From contig DATGLS010000017.1 of the NCBI GenBank assembly GCA_035293985.1, positions 124,001-188,000 on the forward strand: a stretch of DNA of 64,000 nt, written 5' to 3'. The position numbers were made by a program, and so were the translations under genes. This DNA is from JAVDCA01 sp035293985 (GTDB taxonomy: Bacteria; Pseudomonadota; Alphaproteobacteria; Rhizobiales; Xanthobacteraceae). Below the pieces are notes generated by a model, which saw nothing but the letters and a program-made list of their open reading frames with translations, was not told the origin of the DNA and searched no databases. Below, one piece after another: positions 24,880-33,495 of the stretch. The first letter of the stretch is position 1, and each line of letters starts with the position of its first letter.

Positions 24880-24973
24880 GTCATTGCGAGGCGCGCGAAG
24901 CGCGACGAAGGAATCTCGATCCGCGCACGCATGCACCTGCGCACCGGGATTGCTTCGCGTCGCTTGCAATGAC
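24880..24973. repeat. Palindromic repeat, family B (best copy)
   Basis: It starts GTCATTGCGAGGCGCGCGAAG and ends TTCGCGTCGCTTGCAATGAC, an almost full-length palindrome of about 94 bp. Other copies are at 9135-9229, 30105-30200 and 31192-31277. Confidence 0.88.
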
Positions 24974-25006
24974 AACGTAGCGACGTTGTTCTGAGCGGAG
25001 GAACCC

Positions 25007-25945
25007 ATGCCCACCCGTGTCGATGCCGGCGCCGAGACCGTGCACTGGGGCTATTTCGACGCGGCGCTGGCGCCGGTCGTGACGATCGACAGCGGCGATG
25101 TCGTCACGCTCAGCAGCGTGTCCGGCACGGCGGAGCAAATGCCGTCGGCGCCGTTCAGGATTCCGCCGGCGCTCCCCGCCATCCATCAGTCGACGAAGAA
25201 GCGCATCGTGCCCGGTCACATGCTGACCGGCCCAGTCGCGGTGCGCGGCGCACGTGCCGGCCAGGTGCTGCAGGTGGACATCGAGGCGATCGATCTCGCC
25301 TATGACTGGGGCTACACGATGCACCGGCCGCTGTCCGGCGCGCTGCCGAATGATTTTCCTCAGCCCATCCTGGTGCACAGCCGGCTCGATGCCGCGCGCA
25401 TGATCGGCCACCTGCCGTGGGGCATGGACATCGCCCTGAAGCCGTTCTTCGGCGTGATGGGCGTCGCGCCGCCGCGCGCCTGGGGCTCGGTCTCGACACT
25501 GCCGCCCCGCCAGAACGGCGGCAACCTCGACAACAAAGAGCTCGTCGCCGGCACCACGCTCTATCTGCCGATCTTCGTCGACGGCGCGCTCTTTTCCGCG
25601 GGCGATGGCCACGGCGTGCAAGGCGACGGCGAGGTCTGCGTCACCGCGATCGAAACCGGTCTCGTCGGCCGCTTCCGCCTCACCGTGCGCGGCGACATGA
25701 AGCTCGAGTGGCCCTATGCCGAGACGCCGACCCACGTCATCACGATGGCGTTCGACCCCGACCTCGACGACTGCGTCGTCATCGCGCTGCGGCTGATGCT
25801 CGACCTCATGGAAAAGCGCATCGGCCTGTCGCGCTCGCAAGCCTACATGCTGGCGAGCCTCGCCGCCGACCTGCGCGTCACCCAAGTGGTCAACGGCAAT
25901 AAGGGCGTGCACTGCATGCTGGACAAGAAATATTTGAAGCCCTGA
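25007..25945 (+). CDS. Acetamidase/formamidase family protein
   Basis: The 312-residue protein matches the acetamidase/formamidase family throughout. Diagnostic stretches are VPGHMLTGPVAVRGARAGQV near residue 68, LPPRQNGGNLDNKELVAG near 165 and SAGDGHGVQGDGEVC near 198. The family hydrolyses short-chain amides to acid and ammonia. A GGAGGAA site lies directly upstream of the ATG. It is the last gene of the plus-strand group at 18.9-25.9 kb and could release nitrogen from an amide substrate of that group. The exact amide is unknown. Confidence 0.9.
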   Translation: MPTRVDAGAETVHWGYFDAALAPVVTIDSGDVVTLSSVSGTAEQMPSAPFRIPPALPAIHQSTKKRIVPGHMLTGPVAVRGARAGQVLQVDIEAIDLAYDWGYTMHRPLSGALPNDFPQPILVHSRLDAARMIGHLPWGMDIALKPFFGVMGVAPPRAWGSVSTLPPRQNGGNLDNKELVAGTTLYLPIFVDGALFSAGDGHGVQGDGEVCVTAIETGLVGRFRLTVRGDMKLEWPYAETPTHVITMAFDPDLDDCVVIALRLMLDLMEKRIGLSRSQAYMLASLAADLRVTQVVNGNKGVHCMLDKKYLKP

Positions 25946-26062
25946 GGTCGGCTGACTGTCGTCGCTCCGGCTGGCCGATCGCGCCGGCGTGCGGCAGCAT
26001 CCACGAACGCCTCACAGCGCCGGGCGCGCGGAGGCGGAGGAGAAGGACCGATCAATTGCCAA

Positions 26063-26884
26063 TCAACTCCCCAGCTGGGCAATGATCGCATCGTACTTGG
26101 CGAGATGGGGGAGCACCGGCGGAAACAGCGGGTCGAGATTGTGCCCGACCATGTCGGCGTGATCGCATGGCCAATTCGGCTGCTGGAATTCGCCGTACCG
26201 GGCCGAGTCGAGCGTGACCAGCCCGTCGCTCTCCTGCTGCTTCACCAGCTTGATGTATCCATGGGTGAGAAGAAGCAGGACCGAGGTCGGAGGTCCTTGA
26301 TCGCGACCCGACGCCCAATGCGAACGGACGCGTATGTGAGGGTGTGAGGCGACGATGTTCGGAAACTTGCTGGCGCGATCCCGCGTCAGATCCACGAGCG
26401 CGCCGGTGTCGATCCCCAACAGGCTGATGGCCACATTGATCTTCTCGGCCCATTGCCGGCGCAAGTCGGCGGATTCGTCGCCGACCAAGAGGTCGGCCAC
26501 GGGACTTCCATTGTGCGGCGTCGACAAGGTGGTCAGGGAGGCGATCCTTCCGGGCGCGTCCAGTCCTTCAAAGCCGTTGCCGATCATGACGCGGCTGTCG
26601 AGCCCGCCCATCGAATGAGCAATGATATGGACCGGCCCATCGGGGAAGTGCGCCCTTATTTGCGCCGCGAGGTCCCGTGCCCGTAGATCGCTGCTCGCCA
26701 CCGGCTTGACCGCGGGAAAGATCGCCGTGTGGGTGCTCGTCTCGCGGATGTGGCGCTCGAGGCCGCTGAAGTAATCAACGCCGAGAATCCGTTGCGGAAT
26801 AAGGAAACCGCTCGCAAATACGAGATTCACGTCCGCCCCTCCTCCGTGCGCCGCGATCTGCTTCGATCGCGGCTCCCGCATCAT
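26063..26884 (-). CDS. Alpha/beta hydrolase, lipase-like
   Basis: The 273-residue protein has the nucleophile elbow AHSMGGLDSR (serine near residue 91) and the following TTLSTPHNGSPVADLL, typical of esterase/lipase and PGAP1-like hydrolases. The catalytic acid and histidine are probably in the C-terminal third, around ESDGLVTLDSARYG and CDHADMVGHN. No signal peptide is seen. Two adjacent ATG codons occur at the start and I use the first. The sequence looks less GC-biased than its neighbours, hinting at later acquisition. The substrate, a lipid ester or polyester, is not predictable. Confidence 0.82.
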   Translation of the reverse strand: MMREPRSKQIAAHGGGADVNLVFASGFLIPQRILGVDYFSGLERHIRETSTHTAIFPAVKPVASSDLRARDLAAQIRAHFPDGPVHIIAHSMGGLDSRVMIGNGFEGLDAPGRIASLTTLSTPHNGSPVADLLVGDESADLRRQWAEKINVAISLLGIDTGALVDLTRDRASKFPNIVASHPHIRVRSHWASGRDQGPPTSVLLLLTHGYIKLVKQQESDGLVTLDSARYGEFQQPNWPCDHADMVGHNLDPLFPPVLPHLAKYDAIIAQLGS

Positions 26885-26973
26885 TATACAGTCATTGAGC
26901 TGACAGACTGCAAGTAGCGCGACGATAAATGTCAGCGCTCCTGACGCGGTTCATGCAAAGACGTGGCCGATCC

Positions 26974-28110
26974 CTAGACGAGCTGCCGGCGTCGGAACGG
27001 ATACAGGAGTTGCTTCCAATAACCGCGCGGCACCGGGTGGCCGGCGACGCCGTAGGCGGCGGGCCATTTTCCGTCGGGCAAATGGTGCGTCCCGAACAGG
27101 CGATCGAGGAAGGGGAAATGGATTGCGAAATTGACGTCGACCGCCTCGTCCTCGATGCCGTGATGCCAGTGATGGAAGCGGGGGACGACGAAGATCTTTT
27201 CCAGGAAGCCGAAGCTCCCCCGCAGATTCGAGTGGATGAAGGTCGAGTAGACGTAGACGATGAGCATATAGGCCTGCAGCGCCGACTCGTCGAAGCCGAT
27301 GACCAGCGCGGGCGTGGCGGTCACGCTGCGCAGCACGATGATCTCAAGGAAATGCATGCGCGCGCCGGCGATCCAGTCCATCGATCGAGCCGAATGATGC
27401 ACCGCGTGGAAGGCCCATAGAAAGGGCACGCGATGAAAGGCGCGGTGCAGCCAATACTGCGCGATGTCGGTCAGCAGCATGATGGCGATGAGCTGGACGG
27501 CCCACGGCAGCCCGCGCGCCCAGGCGCGCACGACGCCGAGGTCATGGGTGTGGATGATGTAGTTCGATGGCGCGAGCGTCAGATAGGAGAGGATTTGAAC
27601 GAACAGGGAAGATACCAGGTAGTAGAAGAGATCCTCGCGCCAATCCTCGCGAAAAATCTCCTGTGTCCGGTTTTGAGCAAACAGGCGCTCGATGGGAATG
27701 AACAGGAATCCTGTGAACAGCACGTTGAGTATGAAGAAGTCGATGCCGAAGAAGATCCCGCCGATCTGAATATCGCGGTGGGCCGGCAAACTGCCGATCA
27801 TGGTGCCGAGCAGGGTCACCACCATGGCGGCGGTCCCGAGCGTCTTGTCGCGGCGCAGCACCAGGCTCAGCGCGGCCAGCACGAACCCGCTCGCCAGGAC
27901 GAGGTAGACCGCGAGCCGGAACAGGACGCTCTGGTGGACGAGGGCAAGCTGTGGGACGGAGGTGAGCGAGGGGTTGCGCAGCACGACGACCATCAGAAAC
28001 CCGACGATGCCGGCCAGCAAGGCGAACGAGCCCGATATCCAGCCGGAGCCGAACACGCGCTTCTCGCGCGGCGACTCGAGCTCGGAGCGGACCTTTTGGA
28101 CGAATCTCAT
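26974..28110 (-). CDS. Sterol desaturase / fatty acid hydroxylase family membrane protein
   Basis: The 378-residue integral membrane protein has about seven hydrophobic segments and the di-iron histidine clusters of the family: HRAFH, HAVHHS and HHWHHG, all in the C-terminal half. These enzymes hydroxylate or desaturate acyl chains, carotenoids or sterol-like lipids. I start at MRFVQKV behind GGGAGATACG; a longer frame would add about 90 basic residues without membrane character. DoxX lies upstream on the same strand and a lipase-like gene downstream, so a lipid-related unit is plausible. Confidence 0.87.
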   Translation of the reverse strand: MRFVQKVRSELESPREKRVFGSGWISGSFALLAGIVGFLMVVVLRNPSLTSVPQLALVHQSVLFRLAVYLVLASGFVLAALSLVLRRDKTLGTAAMVVTLLGTMIGSLPAHRDIQIGGIFFGIDFFILNVLFTGFLFIPIERLFAQNRTQEIFREDWREDLFYYLVSSLFVQILSYLTLAPSNYIIHTHDLGVVRAWARGLPWAVQLIAIMLLTDIAQYWLHRAFHRVPFLWAFHAVHHSARSMDWIAGARMHFLEIIVLRSVTATPALVIGFDESALQAYMLIVYVYSTFIHSNLRGSFGFLEKIFVVPRFHHWHHGIEDEAVDVNFAIHFPFLDRLFGTHHLPDGKWPAAYGVAGHPVPRGYWKQLLYPFRRRQLV

Positions 28111-28307
28111 CGTATCTCCCGCGCGGAATGGTCGCGTCAAACGAGCACGGCTCGCAAAGAGTGAATATCCGCTTTCAGCACGGATTTTACCCAACGAATC
28201 AGCCAAGGCGCGATGGCTTTTCCAAGGAAACCATCGCGCTTTCAGCCGACTTGGGATCGTGCGGGCGGCCGGATGCGCGATCGACCCTTTCCGGGCGCCC
28301 GGGGCTC

Positions 28308-28766
28308 TCACAACTCCTTGCCGATCAGGTGATCGACCGAATAGCGGCCGCCGCCGCGGAAGAAGATGGCCGTGCACAAGAGAAGCCACAACAGCGCGAA
28401 CTCATAGCCGCGGCCGGTCCAGAAATATCCATTCGGCCGCAAGAAGACCGTGATGATGACCGCCATCTCGATCCAGATCATCACCGCGGCCGCGCGGGTG
28501 AACAGGCCGATGGCGAGGCAGATGGCGGCGACCGATTCGGTGAAGAACGTCAGATAGGCGAGCACCTCGGCGAGCGGCAGCCCCTTGCTGCCGATCGTCT
28601 TGGTGTATTGGTCAATGGTGAGATACAGCACCTTCTGGATGCCATGCGGCGCCAGGATGGCACCGGTCGCAAAGCGCATGAAGGCGTAGGCGTACGGCGA
28701 CAGCGAGCCGTAAAAGCCGGCGAGGCCGGGAAAGAACAGTCGTTTGGCGTCGATATCAGCGCTCAT
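28308..28766 (-). CDS. DoxX-family membrane protein
   Basis: The 152-residue protein has four predicted membrane helices and the DoxX layout. The first helix region FMRFATGAILAPHGIQKVL is followed by LPLAEVLAYLTFFTESVAA and a C-terminal helix ending in an amphipathic tail. DoxX proteins are small membrane proteins linked to redox and thiol stress; the biochemical role is poorly defined. I start at MSADIDAK because an AGGGGGA site lies 7 bp upstream of that ATG. It sits between the alpha/beta hydrolase at 28933 and the fatty-acid hydroxylase. Confidence 0.85.
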   Translation of the reverse strand: MSADIDAKRLFFPGLAGFYGSLSPYAYAFMRFATGAILAPHGIQKVLYLTIDQYTKTIGSKGLPLAEVLAYLTFFTESVAAICLAIGLFTRAAAVMIWIEMAVIITVFLRPNGYFWTGRGYEFALLWLLLCTAIFFRGGGRYSVDHLIGKEL

Positions 28767-28932
28767 TGGCATCCCCCTGATGGCTGCACCTTGATCGGTG
28801 CTTCGAGTCGATGTCGATCCGGGCCCGCCGGATCCACGTGCGTGACGATGCACCATGTCGCCCAGTCGGCGAAACCCAGGTCACGGCGAATTGAATAACA
28901 CTGGGGATCCTCGCGGCCCGCCGACGAAGGGC

Positions 28933-30087
28933 CTACATGTTCTCCTGCAGCCAATCGGCCGCGTAATCGATGCCGACCTGGCGGTTGTCGACGTGGGCGT
29001 GCTCGGCGCCGCCCTCCTCGGTCGAGAAGATCTTCAGCGTCTTCTTCCGCGAGCCGATCGCCTCGTAGAGCTTCGGCGCGTTCTCGACCGGCACGACGCG
29101 GTCGTTGCCGCCGTGCGTGACCAGATACGGACAGGTGATGTTCTGTGCGACCTCTTTGAGCGAAAATTTCTTCGCCGTCTCGATCGCGTCGTCCACGGTT
29201 GGCGCGTTGACGACGAACTGGAATTGGAAGTTCGACTGGGCCACGGCCTTCGGGTCGCTCGCGTTCTTCTCCTTGATCCGCGTCTGCCAGGCCGCAAGGT
29301 CCCAGTGCAGCGCCGAGAGCGAGATTCCGGCCGCATAACGCTTCTCGAAGGCGGCGATGCGCCCCGAATAGTAGCCGCCGAAGCTGTAGCCCATGATGGC
29401 GACGCGCTTCGTATCCACCTCCGGCCGCCGCGCCAGCCAGTCGAAGGCGGCACCGCCGGGCACCTCGTAATCGTAGCGGGCATGGATGCCGCGCAATCGC
29501 AAGGTCTCGCCCTGGCCCGGGCCGTCCATCGCCAGGGTGTGCATGCCGCGCCGCGCGAACTCGAGGCCGGCGAAGAAGATGCTCATCTCCTTGCAATTGT
29601 CCATGCCGTTGACGATGACGACCGTCGGCGCCGGGCCGGTGACCGGCGCCTTCATGAACAGCGCCGGCAGGGTCGTGCCCTCGTAGGGCACCTCGATCAG
29701 CTCGATATTGGGATGACGCAGCCGGATGCCGGCGTGATAAGCGCGAAAGGCGCGCTCGCCGGCCGCCCGCTTTTCCGGGCCAGGCCGCAGGAAGCGCTCG
29801 GCATTGTAGAGATAGTTGCCGGCGCGCAGGTAATAGTCGCCGGCGGTGTGCTTGCGTCCCGCTTTCTCGGCCTCGATCGCCCGGCTCTCGACCAACGCAC
29901 CGATCGCGCCCCATTCCTCGAACCAGGCGTGCGGCTCGCCCTGGCGAACTTTCAGGCGTTCGCAGACGCGGTCGATCTCCTCCATCGCGACCACGCCGTA
30001 GGGCGCCATGCCCTTGATGATGAGGCTCGCGTTCGACCAGAGGAAATTGTCGCCGAAGTGATCGATCCAGGGCGGGCGTGCGGGCAT
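28933..30087 (-). CDS. Alpha/beta hydrolase, DHPON-hydrolase-like (paralogue 1)
   Basis: The 384-residue protein has an N-terminal helical cap region and a C-terminal alpha/beta hydrolase. Its signatures are IVNGMDNCKEMSIFFAGLEF, the elbow MGYSFGGYYSGR (serine near residue 222) and the closing GGAEHAHVDNRQVG with the catalytic histidine. This layout resembles 2,6-dihydroxypseudooxynicotine hydrolase and other C-C bond hydrolases. A paralogue lies at 32308-33480, with two binding-protein genes between them. I start at MPARPPW, preceded by GAAGGA. The substrate is unknown; C-C or ester hydrolysis of an aromatic compound is inferred. Confidence 0.85.
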   Translation of the reverse strand: MPARPPWIDHFGDNFLWSNASLIIKGMAPYGVVAMEEIDRVCERLKVRQGEPHAWFEEWGAIGALVESRAIEAEKAGRKHTAGDYYLRAGNYLYNAERFLRPGPEKRAAGERAFRAYHAGIRLRHPNIELIEVPYEGTTLPALFMKAPVTGPAPTVVIVNGMDNCKEMSIFFAGLEFARRGMHTLAMDGPGQGETLRLRGIHARYDYEVPGGAAFDWLARRPEVDTKRVAIMGYSFGGYYSGRIAAFEKRYAAGISLSALHWDLAAWQTRIKEKNASDPKAVAQSNFQFQFVVNAPTVDDAIETAKKFSLKEVAQNITCPYLVTHGGNDRVVPVENAPKLYEAIGSRKKTLKIFSTEEGGAEHAHVDNRQVGIDYAADWLQENM

Positions 30088-30104
30088 GCGGTTCCTTCTT
30101 TCAT

Positions 30105-30200
30105 TTGTCATTGCGAGCGACGCGAAGCAATCTCGATCCTCGAACGCATCCGCAAGTGGGACGAGATTGCTGCGTCGCGCTGCACGCTCCTCGCACGACG
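30105..30200. repeat. Palindromic repeat, family B (partial copy)
   Basis: TCATTGCGAGCGACGCGAAGC and GAGATTGCTGCGTCGCGC are the inverted parts; the right end is degenerate. It lies between the hydrolase and the first Bug gene. Confidence 0.7.
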
Positions 30201-30207
30201 GCGAGAG

Positions 30208-31173
30208 CTACTCCGGCTTGATGCCGGCCGCCTTGATCACCTGCGCCCAGCGGTCGAGCTCGGCCTGCAGGTACTTGGCGAAGTCTGCCGGCTGGCTCGC
30301 GACGGGCGCCATGCCTTGCTTGGCGAACTGGTCGACCATGTCGGGCGCGGACACCGCCTGGGCGATAACGTCGCGCAGGCGCTGCGCAATGGCCGGCGGC
30401 GTCTTCGGCGGCGCGAACAGGGCGAAGTAGTTCACCACCTCGAAATCCTCGAGCCCCGCTTCCGTCATGGTCGGGACATCGGGCAGCACCGGCGAGCGCT
30501 TCGCGCTCGTCACCGCGATTGGCGTGACGTTGCCGGCCTTGGCCTGCTGCGACATCACCGGCATGGCATCGAACATGAGATCGATGTGCGCACCGAGCAA
30601 GTCATTGAGCGCGGCCGCGGCCCCGCGATAGGGCACGTTCTGGAAGGTGATGCCGGTCTTGAGCCGCAACAGCTCGGCCGCGAGATAGAGCGAGCTGCCG
30701 GTGCCGCCGCCCGAGCCGAACGTGAGCTTTCCCGGGTTCTGCTTCGAGTAGGCGATGAGGTCGGCGATGCTCTTGATCGGCAGCCCCTTGCGCACGACGA
30801 GGATGAGCGGCCCCTCGGAGACCTCGGTGACTGGCGTGAGCGTGCGCAGATCGAGCGGATAGTCCGGATGCATCGGCTGCGTCACCACGTTGCTGGTCGA
30901 GATCATCAGCAATGTATGGCCGTCCGGCTCGGCGCCGATCAGCTCGCGGGTCGCCGGGATGAAGATGCCGCCCGGGCGATTGTCGACGTAGGCATTGGTG
31001 TGCAGGGCGTCGGTCAGCTTCTGCGCCACCAGCCGCGCCGTCACGTCGGTCGCCCCGCCGGGGACGAGCCCGACGATGATGCGGATGGGCTTGCTCGAGA
31101 AATCCTGCGCATGCGCGGCCGATTGCGCCACGAGCAGGAGCGCAGTCAGGAACCAACGGATGTAGGATCGCAT
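30208..31173 (-). CDS. Periplasmic binding protein, Bug family
   Basis: This 321-residue tripartite-tricarboxylate-type receptor has a signal peptide (WFLTALLLVAQSAAHA, cut near residue 23). It keeps the intact carboxylate loop LVPGGATDVTARLVAQKL. Other family marks are EPDGHTLLMIS and SPVLPDVPTMTEAGL. The start MRSYIRW has GGAGG 6 bp upstream. It is followed and preceded by genes of the same strand in the hydrolase/amidase block. It probably captures a carboxylate whose catabolism those enzymes perform. No membrane permease genes are present. Confidence 0.9.
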   Translation of the reverse strand: MRSYIRWFLTALLLVAQSAAHAQDFSSKPIRIIVGLVPGGATDVTARLVAQKLTDALHTNAYVDNRPGGIFIPATRELIGAEPDGHTLLMISTSNVVTQPMHPDYPLDLRTLTPVTEVSEGPLILVVRKGLPIKSIADLIAYSKQNPGKLTFGSGGGTGSSLYLAAELLRLKTGITFQNVPYRGAAAALNDLLGAHIDLMFDAMPVMSQQAKAGNVTPIAVTSAKRSPVLPDVPTMTEAGLEDFEVVNYFALFAPPKTPPAIAQRLRDVIAQAVSAPDMVDQFAKQGMAPVASQPADFAKYLQAELDRWAQVIKAAGIKPE

Positions 31174-31191
31174 GCAGCCTCCGATCAATGG

Positions 31192-31277
31192 GTCATGGCG
31201 AGCGTGAGCAAAGCGATCGCGCGCCAGAAGGCCGGATCGTCGAAATTGCTTCGTCGCCTACGGCCCCTCGCAATGAC
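31192..31277. repeat. Palindromic repeat, family B
   Basis: GTCATGGCGAGCG on the left pairs with CGCAATGAC on the right, and AAGCGATCGC with AAATTGCTTCGTCGCC. It lies between the two Bug genes. Confidence 0.75.
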
Positions 31278-31282
31278 ACTTG

Positions 31283-32266
31283 CTACTCCGCCTTGATGCC
31301 CTTGGCGTCGATGAATCCCGTCCAGTTGGCGATCTCGCTCTTGAGCTTCGCCTCGAGCCGATCCGCCGGCATGTAGGCGGGCTCGATATCGAGCTTGGCA
31401 AGACGCTCGCGCACCTTCGGATCGCGCATGACGTGCTCGACCGCCCGGCTGAGCTTGGCCTTGACGGCGTCCGGCATGCCCCTGGGCCCGAACAGGGCGT
31501 ACCAGAAGTTCAGGTCGACATCCGCGAGATTCAGGCCCGATTCGATCAGTGTCGGCACGTCCGGCAGGGCGGGCGAGCGCGCCTTGCTGATCACTGCGAG
31601 CGCGCGCAGGCGCCCCGCGGCGGCCAGCGGTGCGGCGACCTGGATCGAGGCCATGTGCATCTCGACCTGACCGCCGAGAATGTCGGCGATGGCGGCGCCG
31701 CCGCCCTTGTAGGGAATATGCACCGCCTCGATGCCGGCGCCGTCGCGAAAGACCTCGAACACGAGGTGGGCGACGCTGCCGATCCCGGCCGACGCGTAAT
31801 TCATCTTCCTCGGCTCCATCGCGTGCGCGAGCGCGATCAGCTCCGCCACCGAATGGGCTTTGACCCGGTCGGCGACCACGAGCGCGAGCGGCGAGGATGC
31901 GATGTGCGCAATCGCATCGTATTGCTTGATCGGATCGAAGGTCGACGAGGCTTTTTTGAACAGCCCCTGGCTGATGGCGAGCGCATTTTCAGCCATCATG
32001 AGCGTATAGCCGTCGGGCGCCGCGTTGGCGACGTAGTTCCAGGCGAGGTAGCCGCTCGCGCCCGGCCGGTTCTCGATGATGACGGGCTGGCCGAGTGCCG
32101 CGCCGAGGTCCTGCTGGATCTGCCGCGCCATCGTATCGGTCGCGCCGCCGGGCACGAAGGCGACGATGAGGTGGATCGGCCGCACCGGATAGTCGTCCGC
32201 CCGTGCCGAGATCAGGCCGGCGGCCATGAAGAGAATAAGCAGGCCCCGCCGCACGACCGCCCGCAT
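31283..32266 (-). CDS. Periplasmic binding protein, Bug family
   Basis: The 327-residue receptor has a signal peptide (GLLILFMAAGLISARA, cut near residue 23) and the canonical loop FVPGGATDTMARQIQQDL. Family runs APDGYTLMMAE and SPALPDVPTLIESGL are also present. The start MRAVVRR follows AAGGAGGAAAAG, one of the best ribosome-binding sites in the window, which points to high expression. It lies 41 bp downstream of the second alpha/beta hydrolase and is probably cotranscribed with it. It is only distantly similar to its neighbour at 30208, so the two may bind different ligands. Confidence 0.9.
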   Translation of the reverse strand: MRAVVRRGLLILFMAAGLISARADDYPVRPIHLIVAFVPGGATDTMARQIQQDLGAALGQPVIIENRPGASGYLAWNYVANAAPDGYTLMMAENALAISQGLFKKASSTFDPIKQYDAIAHIASSPLALVVADRVKAHSVAELIALAHAMEPRKMNYASAGIGSVAHLVFEVFRDGAGIEAVHIPYKGGGAAIADILGGQVEMHMASIQVAAPLAAAGRLRALAVISKARSPALPDVPTLIESGLNLADVDLNFWYALFGPRGMPDAVKAKLSRAVEHVMRDPKVRERLAKLDIEPAYMPADRLEAKLKSEIANWTGFIDAKGIKAE

Positions 32267-32307
32267 GACTTTTCCTCCTTTTCTTGCGTTCCGCTCCCAT
32301 CGCGCCG

Positions 32308-33480
32308 CTAGGTATTGGCCAGCAGCCAGTCGCCGACATAGTCGATCCCAAGCTGGCGATTGTCGACCTGGCAATGCTCGGCGCCTCCCTCGTCGGCGGT
32401 GAAGATCCTGAGCGTCTTGTTCCTGGCGCCGACTTTTTCGTAGAGGATCCGGGCCTCGGAGAGCGGCACGATGCGGTCGTTCTCGCCGTGCAGGATCAGC
32501 ACCGGGCACTCGATCTGCTGGGCGATTCCCTCGAGCGAGAATTTCTTCGCCATTTCCAGCGCGGCGGCATCGTCGGGCGCGCCCACGACCCAGCGGAACT
32601 GAAAGACCGAGGTGGAGCTCTTGCGCGCGTCTGCATCGAGTCGTGCGTGGTTCACGGTCAGCCACGAATGCATCTGCCAATACATGGCGCCGAGCGCGAT
32701 GCAGCCGGCGTAGCGCTTGTCCATGCCGGCGACACGCGGAGCGTGGTAGCCGCCGAAGCTGTAGCCCATGACACTGACGCGTTTTGGATCGACGTCCGGC
32801 CGCGCCGCGACGTAATCATAGGCAGCGCGTCCTGCCACCTCGTAATCGGGCCGGCTGTGGATCTGGCGCAGCCGCAGCGCCTCCGACTGTCCCGGCCCGT
32901 CGATGGCCAGCGTGTTGATGCCGCGCTTGGCGAAATCGAGCCCGGCGAAAATCACACTCATCTCTTTCGCGTTGTCCATGCCGTCGAACAGCACCACGGT
33001 GCGCTTGGGTCCCGGCCCCGGCGCGGGAAGGAAATACGCCGGCAGACTCTGCCCCTCGTAGGGCACCTCGACGCGTTCGATCTGCGGATAAAGCCGCTCC
33101 AGCGCCGCATGCCAGCAGCGCAGCGCCTTGCGATACATTGCCAGCTTCTCGTCGCCCGGCGGAATGAAGCGCTCGGCGCTGTAGTAATAGTTGGCGGCAC
33201 GCATGTAATGGTGGCCGGCGGTGATCTGGCGGCCCTCCGCCGCCGCGGTGTCGGCAACCTTGGCGACGCGATTCGCCATGGTGGACCATTCCTCTTTCCA
33301 GACGGTGTCGGGATCGCCTTCCCGCTCGCGCGCCTCGAGCCGGTCGCCAATGCGGTCGACCTCCTCCATCGCGATCGCGCCGTAGGGCGCCATGCCCTTG
33401 ACGATCTGCATGGCATTGCTCCAGCGCAGATTGCCGGGAAAATGTACCGCCCAACCGGCGAACTTCGCCTCCGCCGCCAT
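32308..33480 (-). CDS. Alpha/beta hydrolase, DHPON-hydrolase-like (paralogue 2)
   Basis: The 390-residue protein aligns with the product at 28933 over its whole length. Matching points are KGMAPYGAIAMEEVDRIGDR, FDGMDNAKEMSVIFAGLDF, the elbow MGYSFGGYHAPR and the last GGAEHCQVDNRQLGIDY. It has the same helical cap and the Ser/Asp/His layout of C-C hydrolases related to 2,6-dihydroxypseudooxynicotine hydrolase. It lies 15 bp downstream of the amidase and 41 bp upstream of a Bug gene. The duplicate pair suggests two related substrates or successive steps. Assignment of the reaction is inference. Confidence 0.85.
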   Translation of the reverse strand: MAAEAKFAGWAVHFPGNLRWSNAMQIVKGMAPYGAIAMEEVDRIGDRLEAREREGDPDTVWKEEWSTMANRVAKVADTAAAEGRQITAGHHYMRAANYYYSAERFIPPGDEKLAMYRKALRCWHAALERLYPQIERVEVPYEGQSLPAYFLPAPGPGPKRTVVLFDGMDNAKEMSVIFAGLDFAKRGINTLAIDGPGQSEALRLRQIHSRPDYEVAGRAAYDYVAARPDVDPKRVSVMGYSFGGYHAPRVAGMDKRYAGCIALGAMYWQMHSWLTVNHARLDADARKSSTSVFQFRWVVGAPDDAAALEMAKKFSLEGIAQQIECPVLILHGENDRIVPLSEARILYEKVGARNKTLRIFTADEGGAEHCQVDNRQLGIDYVGDWLLANT

Positions 33481-33495
33481 CGCGTTTCCTCGCTT

